A stretch of 64,000 nt of DNA from Novipirellula artificiosorum (GTDB lineage: Bacteria > Planctomycetota > Planctomycetia > Pirellulales > Pirellulaceae): the NCBI RefSeq assembly GCF_007860135.1, contig NZ_SJPV01000006.1, positions 415,304 through 479,303 on the forward strand, written 5' to 3'. A program made the translations under genes and the position numbers. Every line of letters starts with the position of its first letter. Within the stretch, counting starts at the first letter, position 1. This document shows positions 9,709 to 20,300 of this stretch, one piece after another. The notes below the pieces were generated by a model. The model worked only from the letters and a program-made list of their open reading frames with translations. It was not told the origin of the DNA and did not search any database.

Positions 9709-10677
9709 ATGCTGCTCAGTCCTGAAGTCCGCACGGCATTGCTTTGCGTGTTTGCGGCATTGTCGCTTTTCAGCTTGGCTGCGTTCGTGGTGCAGCGGAT
9801 GAAACCGGAGCACGATCTCTCGGAGCTTCAAAGCCGAATCAGGACTTGGTGGGCGATCGTTGGGTTTTTCTCGCTCATGTTGTACTGGTCGGCGACGGCG
9901 ACGATTGTGTTTTTTGCCTTCGTCAGCTTCTTGGCTTTGAAAGAGTTCTTGTCCATGACGCCGACACGACGGGCGGATCGACGTGTATTGTTCTATGCGT
10001 ATCTGGCGATCCTTGGCCAGTACTATTTTGCTGCGGTCGAATGGTATGGCATGTTTATCATGTTCATTCCCGTGTTGATGTTCGTCTGGTTACCCACACG
10101 GATGCTATGGCTCGGGCAGACCGACGGGTTCCTGAAAGCCGCGGGAACCTTGCATTGGGCATTAATGATCACGGTGTTCAGCCTCTCACATGCAGCCTTT
10201 CTGTTGGTTCTGCATCCCGGTTCGTCACCCCGAGTGATCCCGCAGTTTCCGTCGTCAGCGGGGGAGGCCTATCCTGGTGCTGGGCTGCTCGTTTTTCTGG
10301 TGTTGGTGACGGAGCTCAATGATCTTTGCCAAGGCTGGTGGGGAAGGTCCTTTGGCAAACGCAAGATCGCACCGACGATCAGCTCCGGCAAGACCGACGC
10401 TGGGCTGATCGGTGGTGTTGCATCGACGTTTTTGATCGCTTGGTTGTTGGGACCGCGATTGACGATGATGGACGGCCCGCGTTCCGTGATGGCGGGATTG
10501 ATTATCGCGGTGGCGGGAATTGCCGGTCATCTTTGTTTGTCTGCACTGAAACGCGACTTGAAGATCAAAGATTTTGGTGCCACGTTACCCGGTCACGGTG
10601 GCGTGCTCGATCGGGTCGATTCCTTGGTCTTTACCGCGCCGCTGTTTTTTCACTTTGTCTACTACACCTATGGCTGA
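9709..10677 (+). CDS. cdsA: Phosphatidate cytidylyltransferase
   Basis: Integral membrane enzyme making CDP-diacylglycerol from phosphatidic acid and CTP, the branch point of phospholipid synthesis. It has about eight hydrophobic segments over 322 residues and the CdsA signature near the C-terminus (LKRDLKIKDFGATLPGHGG followed by LDRVDS). It precedes the acyltransferase that makes phosphatidic acid by only 12 bases, so consecutive enzymes of one pathway are co-transcribed. The start at ATG 9709 is 23 bases after fliM. Confidence 0.94.
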   Translation: MLLSPEVRTALLCVFAALSLFSLAAFVVQRMKPEHDLSELQSRIRTWWAIVGFFSLMLYWSATATIVFFAFVSFLALKEFLSMTPTRRADRRVLFYAYLAILGQYYFAAVEWYGMFIMFIPVLMFVWLPTRMLWLGQTDGFLKAAGTLHWALMITVFSLSHAAFLLVLHPGSSPRVIPQFPSSAGEAYPGAGLLVFLVLVTELNDLCQGWWGRSFGKRKIAPTISSGKTDAGLIGGVASTFLIAWLLGPRLTMMDGPRSVMAGLIIAVAGIAGHLCLSALKRDLKIKDFGATLPGHGGVLDRVDSLVFTAPLFFHFVYYTYG

Positions 10678-10689
10678 TCCCATCCACGA

Positions 10690-11373
10690 ATGAACCACTT
10701 CTTGCGCCCGTTGTTTTTCGCCGTCGTCGTGCGACCGCTGATGATGATCGTGTTGGGGACGAATATCCGGCGACAAGAAGGATTGCCTCGCACAGGACCC
10801 GCGTTGATTGTGGCAAATCACAACAGCCACTTGGATGTGTTTGCCTTGATGAATATCTTGGGGCTGAAACAGCTCGCGTCGGTGCGGCCGGTTGCAGCAG
10901 CCGACTACTTCATGACGCGGCCCCTTCGTCGCTGGTTTGCGACGCGAATTGTCGGCATCATCCCGATCGATCGCACCAACACCAAACGGGATCCCAGTGG
11001 CAGACACCCGCTGGAGCCGATCTCGGAAGTGCTACGAGACGAAGGCATCGTGCTGCTGTTCCCCGAGGGGACCCGAGGAGAGCCGGAGCAACTCGAAGCG
11101 TTCCAATCGGGTGTCGCTCACTTGGCTCGCCGGCACCCAGATGTCCCGATCGTTCCGGTGTTCATGCACGGGCTTGGCAAGGCGCTGCCCAAGGGCGAAG
11201 CGATCTTGGTACCCTTTTTCTGTGATGTCTTCGTTGGCGAGCCGCTTGACGCTGGATTGCCAAAAAAGGAATTCATGCAGCAGCTTGGTGAGCGATTCGC
11301 CGAATTATCGGCCGAGTCACGGCCCGGCTACGAGCCGGAGAACCCTCGGACCGGTCCGGTTCCGCTGAAATGA
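10690..11373 (+). CDS. plsC: 1-acyl-sn-glycerol-3-phosphate acyltransferase (PlsC-like)
   Basis: Acylates lysophosphatidic acid to phosphatidic acid at the inner membrane. The catalytic HxxxxD motif is NHNSHLD near residues 42-48, and the substrate-binding FPEGTRGE lies near residue 123. The length of 227 residues is normal. Its product is the substrate of CdsA, the gene just upstream. The hydrophobic N-terminus probably anchors it. The stop is only a few bases from the stop of the convergent histidine kinase, so the two transcripts meet here without a clear terminator. Substrate specificity cannot be judged from sequence alone. Confidence 0.9.
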   Translation: MNHFLRPLFFAVVVRPLMMIVLGTNIRRQEGLPRTGPALIVANHNSHLDVFALMNILGLKQLASVRPVAAADYFMTRPLRRWFATRIVGIIPIDRTNTKRDPSGRHPLEPISEVLRDEGIVLLFPEGTRGEPEQLEAFQSGVAHLARRHPDVPIVPVFMHGLGKALPKGEAILVPFFCDVFVGEPLDAGLPKKEFMQQLGERFAELSAESRPGYEPENPRTGPVPLK

Positions 11374-11378
11374 CTTTT

Positions 11379-14261
11379 TCAGTCGCAGGCTGGGTCCAGT
11401 TCTGGAACAACGATCCGGCTTCGTACGGATTCAATCTCTTGTAACGCAGCTTGGCATGGATCGGCCCCTTCGTTGCGGGCCGCTTCGACGAGCGAGGCAG
11501 CAGGTGAGGTGAACTCGCGGTAACCCACCGTTCCTCCTGCTCCTTTTAGCCAATGAGCGACTTCAGCAAGATCAGCGAAAGCATGCTCTTGCAGCAGTGA
11601 TCGCATTTCAATGATCCGTGTGTCGAGTTTGATCACGAAATCGATGATGATCTCTCGGAAATCCCGATCTTCAACGGGTAGGGTTGAGTGAATCGCCCCC
11701 AACCCACGCGGGGCTGCATCAACGACTTGGTTCTCGAGAGCCTGCGTCACAGTGGGTTTGGGCTGCCCCGACGTGTCGGTTGCGGGGATGACAACCCTTG
11801 CATGCAGTTCACGGATCTGGGCAAGTAAACGGTCGGCTTGCTCACATTCCGACCGCTTTGCTGCCTGTTCGAGGGCACTGGCCGGCTCCGTGAACACGCC
11901 CAGCCCAACGGTTCCTCCAGCGCCTTTGAGCCAATGGGCTTCGCAACGAACCGTTTCGAAATCCTTGGATCCGATGGCCTGTTCGATCGCAGCAAGTCGG
12001 CTGTCAAGTCGCCCGACGAAGTCTGATGTGATCGCTCGAAAATCGGCGTCGTCCATGGGCAAGGTAGGGTGAATGGGGGTGGTTCCCCCATCCATTCGCG
12101 TAGCCGGTGGTGCAATTAGGGCAGGCGACAACTTTGCGTTCGATGGATGTTCCTCGAGATGGACCGAGTCGATGCAAGGATCGGCTTCACCAAGATGCGA
12201 CGTCACGCAGACCAACAATTTGTCGATGTCGACCGGTTTGGTAAGGAAATCATCACAACCGGCAGCCAAGCATTTTTCGCGATCGCCTTTCATCGCATTG
12301 CCCGTCAAGGCGATGATGGGAGTCGTTAAACCCGCTTCACGCAATCGACGGGTCGCCGAGTAACCGTCCAACACCGGCATTTGCATGTCCATGAAAATCA
12401 GCGAATAGTCGCTTTCGCTGATCTTCTCGATCGCTTCCAGTCCGTTTCCGGCTGTTGAAACAATCGCTCCCGCGCGGGACAGGACCAGTTCGATGAGCCG
12501 CCGGTTGGCTTCGCCATCGTCGACGACCAAAATCGGCTGATGGGGTACCTGCGTCAGCCCCGAGTGATTCTCGGTCGCTTTTTGTTTTGCTTTTCGCTCG
12601 ATCTCAACGGGAGAGATCATCTCGGTGGATGCATCGACCGAGAGGGGGATCCAAATGGAGAACGTACTTCCGATGCCCTCCTCGCTGGTGACCGTCAATT
12701 CCCCGCCCATTGCTTCGGTCAACCGACGGCTGATGGACAACCCCAATCCCGTGCCGCCGAATTTCCGCGTCGTGGTGCTGTCCGCTTGGACGAAGGACTC
12801 AAAAATTTTGCTCTGCTGTTCTTCGGTCATCCCAATTCCGGAGTCGATGACATCAATCTTGATTGCGTTTTGTCCTTCGGTGGTGTGAACCATCTCCGTG
12901 ACGATCTTGACTTCGCCCGTATCCGTGAACTTGATCGCATTTCCTACCAGGTTGGTGATGACTTGTCGAAGTCGGGTTGGGTCTGTTTTCAAGGACCGTG
13001 GGAGGTCCGTCAGGAATTGCGTGTTGAGTTCGATCTGTTTTTCCTTGGCTCTTTCTCGAAGGACATCCGCAACACCCGTGATGATCGGATCCAAGGGGGC
13101 GTCGATCGATTCCACCTGCAATCGGCCTGCTTCGATTTTGGAGATGTCCAAGATGTCGTTGATCAGCTCCAACAAATGGGCTCCGCTGGTGTGAATCATA
13201 TTCAAATGACTAATCGCTTCATCGCTGTTGGTCACCAATCCGCGGCGCAACACATCGGTAAAACCGAGTACCGCATTGAGTGGCGTGCGGATTTCATGGC
13301 TCATATTTGCCAAGAACGAGCTTTTGGCCTCATTGGCGCTTTTGGCTTCATCACGGGCCTTGGCCAATTCAAACTTGTTTTCTTCGATCAAGGTGATGTC
13401 GTCGAAGGTCACGAACGATCCCTGTTTCCCGATGGTGGTGCAGTTCATGCTGAACGTCAAACGCCGTCCGGTTTGGTCGTATTGGATGTTTCGATCTAAT
13501 ACCGTGTCGCCCGTTCGTCGTGATTCGTTCCAGGGCCGTTCCTCGGGCGCGTCCGCGGGAAAAATCCAATCAAAACTGTCAATGGACTTGCCCAGGATAT
13601 CGGACTCCTGCATTTCCAGGTATTGAGCGAGTCTTCGGTTTGCAAAGATGACTCGCCCTCGGGCATCGAGCAAGAACAGTCCTACGGAGAAGGTGTTCAG
13701 CGTCTCGGCAACATGCGTTGGAACCGCTCCCGTAGGATCCAGACTGTCGAGCGACTTGCGGAGGAAGAATGAGAACTGAAGCAAGCATGCGGGAATCAAG
13801 ACGATCAACAACCACGCAGGCGCCCAGTAATTGAGTCCTAGCGTACCACCGGTCGATTCGAACACGACTTGCATTTCACCCCATTGTTTGCCGAAGCGGA
13901 AGACAGGCACTTGCATGTGAGTCATGCGATCATCGGAGGAAACGTTCCATAGGACGCGGTGCGGTCCCGCGGATACCAACAATTGGCCATCCACCGACAC
14001 CAGCCCGATGGATTGCACTTGGTCGTCGCGGTGCAGGATCGACTCGAGCGTCACCTTCAAGCTTTCCACTTGGCCAGTGGATGCCATCGCGGTACCGCTG
14101 ATGGCCAATGACTCGCAGAGCTTGTTCCGCCCCCGCAAGATTTCCTCTTGCTCGTTTGGAAAGAAGCCCAAGCCACTCGCCATCAGCAGCGTGCCGGTCA
14201 TGATACCAACGAGTCCGAATGACAATCGAACTCGGATCGGGATACGTTTGAAAATGTTCAT
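11379..14261 (-). CDS. Hybrid sensor histidine kinase with receiver and two HPt domains
   Basis: A 960-residue phosphorelay protein. Order: membrane segment about 13-33, a periplasmic sensor of about 110 residues, second membrane segment about 146-167, PAS-like domain about 185-290, HisKA with His322 in SHEIRTPLNAVLGF, HATPase with its N, G1 and G2 boxes (NLVGNAIKF, DSGIGM, GGTGLGLS), receiver about 576-690 with acceptor Asp625 in FMDMQMP and Lys in TKPVD, then two HPt domains with His776 and His903, each inside the identical string AHWLKGAGGTVG. The duplicated HPt is unusual. It lies 84 bases after the giant protein on the same strand, probably in one transcript. A 15-base direct repeat (14267-14297) sits between them. 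No DNA-binding output is seen. Confidence 0.94.
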   Translation of the reverse strand: MNIFKRIPIRVRLSFGLVGIMTGTLLMASGLGFFPNEQEEILRGRNKLCESLAISGTAMASTGQVESLKVTLESILHRDDQVQSIGLVSVDGQLLVSAGPHRVLWNVSSDDRMTHMQVPVFRFGKQWGEMQVVFESTGGTLGLNYWAPAWLLIVLIPACLLQFSFFLRKSLDSLDPTGAVPTHVAETLNTFSVGLFLLDARGRVIFANRRLAQYLEMQESDILGKSIDSFDWIFPADAPEERPWNESRRTGDTVLDRNIQYDQTGRRLTFSMNCTTIGKQGSFVTFDDITLIEENKFELAKARDEAKSANEAKSSFLANMSHEIRTPLNAVLGFTDVLRRGLVTNSDEAISHLNMIHTSGAHLLELINDILDISKIEAGRLQVESIDAPLDPIITGVADVLRERAKEKQIELNTQFLTDLPRSLKTDPTRLRQVITNLVGNAIKFTDTGEVKIVTEMVHTTEGQNAIKIDVIDSGIGMTEEQQSKIFESFVQADSTTTRKFGGTGLGLSISRRLTEAMGGELTVTSEEGIGSTFSIWIPLSVDASTEMISPVEIERKAKQKATENHSGLTQVPHQPILVVDDGEANRRLIELVLSRAGAIVSTAGNGLEAIEKISESDYSLIFMDMQMPVLDGYSATRRLREAGLTTPIIALTGNAMKGDREKCLAAGCDDFLTKPVDIDKLLVCVTSHLGEADPCIDSVHLEEHPSNAKLSPALIAPPATRMDGGTTPIHPTLPMDDADFRAITSDFVGRLDSRLAAIEQAIGSKDFETVRCEAHWLKGAGGTVGLGVFTEPASALEQAAKRSECEQADRLLAQIRELHARVVIPATDTSGQPKPTVTQALENQVVDAAPRGLGAIHSTLPVEDRDFREIIIDFVIKLDTRIIEMRSLLQEHAFADLAEVAHWLKGAGGTVGYREFTSPAASLVEAARNEGADPCQAALQEIESVRSRIVVPELDPACD

Positions 14262-14344
14262 GCTTGGGCGGGATGCTGGAGTGGCGGGATGCTGGAGGAT
14301 TGGAATTCACGCTTTGGCGTGCGAACCGTTTGTTTTGCTGCTCG

Positions 14345-17300
14345 CTAGGATGGGTCATTCACTGGTTGCGAATCCATTTCGGTGATTTGCTCATTGACTT
14401 CCTTAGCCCGGCGATCCATCAATTCTTCGAGTGTTTCGTCGTCGCCGGCTTGTGATCGACCTTGCATGATCAGCAGCGGGTCGACCGCTCGCCATGCCGG
14501 CATGTGTGCGATCAACCCGGAGACGCAGAATAATCCGTTACGAATCGCCAAAGCGACGAATCCGACCGTGACACCGGATGCGGCTGCACCGGCTGTGCGG
14601 ATGACGATCAAGTCACCTTGGACCATCGATTCAAGTTGCTGTTGTCGACCGTCAAGTTGATCCCACATTGCACCGGGTCGCGTTAGCAGTGCGTAGTCAA
14701 CGGTCGACACGGGGACGTACACGCCGTTACTGATTTGCATGAGCAGGGCATCGGCGCCATCCGCCCGGTCCGATTGGCGGTAGGTTTGGTCGCTGATGGA
14801 TCGGCTCGCATCAATGCTGAGCTCCATCTCTCCTTCCGTCATCAGAACGGCGACTTTGTCGTCGTCATCGTCGGTGGCAGTACCCAGGAACTCAGCAAGT
14901 GTTTGCTGGTTGGATTGGCTCGCGCTCGCTCCGCCTGTGCTCGATGATGTGGGTGTCGGCCGGGCGGTCACCGAACGGTCGTTGCCATCATTGTCCGCGG
15001 CTGAGTCGTTCGTTGTGTTTTCCGAAGACGCTTCGGAGGTGTCCTTCGATTCGGTAGCGTCGTCATTTTGAGCTGAATCGCCCTCCGATTCCGATGTCGC
15101 GTCCTGCGTTTGAGATGTCGAGGTGGGAGGCAGGGCAGGAATCGGCAGCACCGTGATCGTAACGATGCCAATGTTGCTATTCGATTCACCGTCAAAGGCA
15201 TTCCACAAGAAAATGACTTCACCAACAAATCCATTGACTGCGGTGTAGGTGAAGGAACCGTCCGGAGACAAGGAAAGCGTGCCGTCTGAGGGCGCCGCGA
15301 CCAGCATTGCTGTCAGAGTGTCTCCGTCAATGTCGTTCGCGATCTGCGAGAACGGACTTGCCGCAAACGTCAAGACTTGGCCAGCGATCACACTGGTTTG
15401 CAAGTTTGCTAAAGTTGGGGCATGGTTCTCCGAAATGACCTCGATCAAAACCGTTTCGGTCGCGGCGGTGTTCGTGCCGTCGCTGACGGATAAGGTCAGT
15501 GTGAATGAGGTGTCGTTTTCATAATCAATCGCGGCGGCATTGGCGACGGTGATCTGTCCGCTGCCAGAATCGATGGCGAAGGCACCGCCGGTGTTTCCGG
15601 CGGTAATCGTCCAGGCCGAGAATGTTGTCGCGGCGTCATCATCCGACGCCGTCACGGTTCCGACCACCGTGGTGTTGCCAGCGGTTTCACTAACCAAAAA
15701 CGTCTGTGACGGATCGATCACGGGGGTGTTGTCGTTCTCGGCTTGGACGTTAACCAGGACGGTTTCGGTCGCCGCGGTGTTCGTGCCGTCGCTGACGGTG
15801 AGGGTCAGCGTGAACGTGGTGTCGTTTTCATAATCGATCGCCGCGGCATTGGCGACCGTGATCTGTCCGCTGCTGGAATCGATGGCGAAGGCACCGCCGG
15901 TGTTGCCAGCGGTAATCGTCCAGGCCGAGAACGTTGTCCCCGTGTCATCATCGGACGCCGTTACCGTTCCGACGACCGTGGTGTTGCCTGCCGTTTCGCT
16001 AACCGAAAACGTTTGCGACGGATCGATCACGGGGGTGTTGTCGTTCTCGGCTTGGACGTTAACCAGGACGGTTTCGGTCGCCGCGGTGTTCGTGCCGTCG
16101 CTGACGGTGAGGGTCAGCGTGAACGTGGTGTCGTTTTCATAATCGATCGCCGCGGCATTGGCGACCGTGATCTGCCCGCTGCTGGAATCGATGGCGAAGG
16201 CACCGCCGGTGTTTCCAGCGGTAATTGCCCAGGCCGAGAATGTTGTCGCCGCGTCATCATCCGACGCCGTCACGGTTCCGACGACCGTGGTGTTGCCTGC
16301 CGTTTCGCTAACCGAAAACGTTTGCGACGGATCGATCACAGGGGTGTTGTCGTTCTCGGCTTGGACGTTAACCAAGACGGTTTCGGTCGCGGAGGTATTC
16401 GCGCCGTCGCTGACGGTGAGGGTCAGCGTGAACGTGGTGTCGTTTTCATAATCGATCGCCGCGGCATTGGCGACCGTGATCTGTCCGCTGCTGGAATCGA
16501 TGGCGAAGGCACCGCCAGTGTTTCCAGCGGTAATCGCCCAGGCCGAGAACGTTGTCCCCGCGTCATCATCGGACGCCGTCACGGTTCCGACGACCGTGGT
16601 GTTGCCTGCCGTTTCGCTAACCGAAAACGTTTGCGACGGATCGATCACAGGGGTGTTGTCGTTCTCGGCTTGGACGTTAACCAGGACGGTTTCGGTCGCC
16701 GAGGTGTTCCCGCCATCGCTGACGGTGAGCGTCAATGTGAACGTGGTGTCGTTTTCATAATCAATCGCGGCGGCGTTGGCGACCGTGATCTGTCCGCTGC
16801 TGGAATCGATGGCGAAGGCACCGCCGGTGTTTCCAGCGGTAATCGTCCAGGCCGAGAATGTTGTCGCGGCGTCATCATCGGACGCCGTTACCGTTCCGAC
16901 GACCGTGGTGTTGCCGGCGTTTTCGCTAACCGAAAACGTTTGCGACGGATCGATCACGGGGGTGTTGTCATTCTCGGCTTGGACGTTGACCAAGACGGTT
17001 TCGGTCGCCGCGATATTCGCACCGTCGGTGACGGTCAAGGTCAGCGTGAACGTGGTGTCGTTTTCATAATCGATCGCCGCGGCGTTGGCGACCGTGATCT
17101 GTCCGCTGCCGGAATCGATGGCGAAGGCGCCGCCGGTGTTGCCAGCGGTAATCGTCCAGGCCGAGAATGTTGTCAAGGCGTCATCATCGGACGCCGTCAC
17201 CGTTCCGACGACCGTGGTGTTGCCGGCGGTTTCGCTAACTGAGAACGTCTGCGACGGATCGATCACGGGGGTGTTGTCGTTCAGATCGTTGACGTTGATC

Positions 17301-20300
17301 GTCAACGCTTCGTCAAAAGCATTGCCAGCGGAGTCGGTCACGCGGACGGTGACGGAATAGGAACTCTTGGATTCGTAGTCCAAGAAACCATCCATCAGCA
17401 CGAGTTGATCGCCTGACCCACCGATCGAAAACTTGGTCTGGTCTGCACCACTGACGATGGACCAAGTGAAGGTGTCGCCAGCGTCCGCGTCCGTTGCCAA
17501 CAGCGTTCCTACACTCACGCCAAGTGTCGTGTCGGTATTTTCGTCTGGCGTCGTAGCCGCGAGCGCAATGTCGGTTGGAGTTGCATTCACTACTGTATAG
17601 AAGAGCTGCAATTCGGGCGGAGCCACTCCTTCGCGGCTGGAGTACGTGTAGCTTTCCGTACCGGTCTCGGAGCAGCCAACGATCAAGCCGTTGTTTGTCG
17701 TCGTGCCATCGTACCAATCCTGAACCAAGGCTGTGATATCCCAGCCATGTTGTCCGGTGCCGGTGGCGTTGAAGGTCGCGACGGCGGTTGAGTTATAGGT
17801 TCCCCCATTCCACGCCACACCGCTGGCACGGTCATTCCAACTCGGGAACCCGCTGGTACCGTTCTGGCCGCCTTCCACCCAAGACTCCGTGACCTCGTAA
17901 ACGCTGACGTCAAAGGCGGATGCGCCTGCAGTGGCCTGCATCGTCAAGGTCGCACCGGTGATCGTTGCACCGACGGGAATGCTGCTCAAATCAAACCGAA
18001 GCAGCGCACGGCTGTCACCAATGTCGCCACCCGATTTGTCAACAATTAGCGTCGTCGAGGTACCGTAATTGAATCCGCTGTTGTCTTTATTAAGGTAAGT
18101 GTCAGCGACTGGATTGAGGGTGATGGACGGGGCCTCGAATATGTCATTGATGTCAATCGTGTAGGACTCGAAGTCCTCCGGATCACCAGGGATAGTCGCG
18201 TCATCGATATTGACCGTGACGTCCAAGTAGGGATTGGTTTCAAAATCGAGACTCACGCCCGATTGAAGTCGCAGCTCATTGCCGACGATCTCGAACATCC
18301 CTACGTCGACCCCCGTCAATGACAGCGTTCCGGTTCCCAACGCGTCGTCGGTGACTGAGATCGTTGCGACGGTTGTGTAAGAACTCGTGTCAGCGTCCTC
18401 ATCCAATTGCGTCACCACCGGCGTGATGGCGACGGTTGGCGCCTCATTCACATCGCTCACGTCAACCGTGATCGTTTCGTTGTACGAGTTGTTGGCTGAG
18501 TCGGCGACTTGTACGCTGACGGTGTACGTGGACTTGGTTTCAAAGTCCAAAACGCCATCATCAAGCGTCAATTCGCCCGTCGCTGCGTTCAGCGTGAACA
18601 ACGCACCGTCGCCACCAGCCAGCTTTGACCAAGTAAACGTCTCGCCTGAATCGGGATCGGTCGCCGACAGATTGCCGAATGAATGTCCGCCGGAAGTATC
18701 GGTGTTTTCATCAACCGACAACGAGTTGGGCGTGACATCGGTCGGCGCTGAGTTCGTTGGGAGTGAATAACTGATTACGAGTTGTGGCCCATTCGCTCCG
18801 CCTTCGGCGCTGGTAAATCGAAGTTCCGGGACAGGTGTTCCACCAAGTCCAGCACCCAAGTGTCCATCCAGAGCAATGCCGTAGTTCTGCGAGGGTGTAT
18901 CAACCCACGTCTGAACGAGCGATTCTAAATCGGTGATTTCACGCCAGTCGTTGACCACTTCCGTTCCTGAACCAGAAAAGCCGTCTGGGTCGGCTTCGTC
19001 CCAGCCAGTACCAACCTCTGAGCTGAGCTGGCCGCCGGGTGTCGTCCAGCTGTTGGTTCCGTCGCGTGAGACCCATGTTGCCTGACCGACCGTCCAGTCT
19101 TCCAGCACCTGATGCGCCCTGACTTCGACACCGGAGGAAAACGTCGCTTTGTGATCCCAGTCCTCGAGATAGACTCGCAACGTTGCCGAGTCGATGGTCG
19201 CTCCAACTGGAATGCTGGAGAGATCGAATTGCATGATGGGAAGGTGATCATAACCGTTAGGCCCGGTGCTTGGATCGCTGCCCAGCACCAGGGTGGCTTG
19301 GCTGTCGTGGTTTGTACTCTGATTGACGTTGTCTAGCCAGGTATCGGCGGTTGCCGTTAGGGTGACGAGACCAGCTTCATACGCTCCGATATCGGGAGAA
19401 TCGAAACGGGCGACGCCTCGTTGGTCCGTCGATGGCGCACCACTGGATGTCCCCGCGTTGTACGCTGGGCTCGTCGTGGTAATGGCATGCGTTTTGGCGA
19501 AGCCACCATTATTGGCCAGCGGGGCGAGCATCGCATCGATCGGTGAACCCAGCGTGCCGACTTGGTTCCCATTGACTCCATCAACCATATCGGATTGGCC
19601 GGTTCCGTCACCGATCAAGTTGTTGCCGCTGTCGATGAATTGGCCGTCCGCATCGTTGTTGGCGGAAGTGGCCGTGTTCTGGGCGATGATGGTGTTCTTT
19701 AGGTCGACTTGGTTCCCCGGTCCGAATGTGCGGATTCCCCCACCGGTATCGGCTTCATTGTCGGTGACGGTACCGTTGATGATTGCAACGTCGTCTCGGG
19801 TATAGAGTCCGCCACCGGAGGACTGAGCTGTATTGCCGCTGATCGTGACGTTGGTCATCGTCAGGAAACCAGCAGCAACATAGTTGTTGTAAATTCCGCC
19901 GCCGGAATCCGCGCCATTGTCGCTGATCGTGACACGTTCAATCGTAGCCTTGTTGGCGTTGTACAACCCGCCGCCGTTAATCGTTGATCCAACCCCACCG
20001 TTTTGCTCGATGACGACATCGGTTAGCGTGATCGTACCATCATTGTAGATACCGGCCCCGTTGGAGCCACCGTTATCGGTCACGATGACGTTTTGTAAAG
20101 TCAATTCAGCATCGCTGGTGGCAACACGAATGCCACCACCGTCTCCGCTGATTACACCGGCGGTCACCGTCAGATTCGTCATCGTCAAATGCGCACTGTG
20201 AACATCGAAGACCCGGTCATTGTACTGACCATCGATCGTTGTCAAATCGGCTCCGGCACCCTGGATCGTCACGTCGACACTGATATCCAAGTCACCAAGA

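Noticed and set aside
12540..13499. 319-codon open frame on the plus strand
   Set aside because: Antisense of the HisKA/HATPase part of the hybrid kinase; no independent support.
15743..17242. 499-codon open frame on the plus strand, rich in Arg/Gly and periodic
   Set aside because: It is antisense to the tandem cadherin units; the periodic 309-bp design keeps the opposite frame open, and its product has no domain. The 97-residue frames spaced by 309 bases have the same cause.
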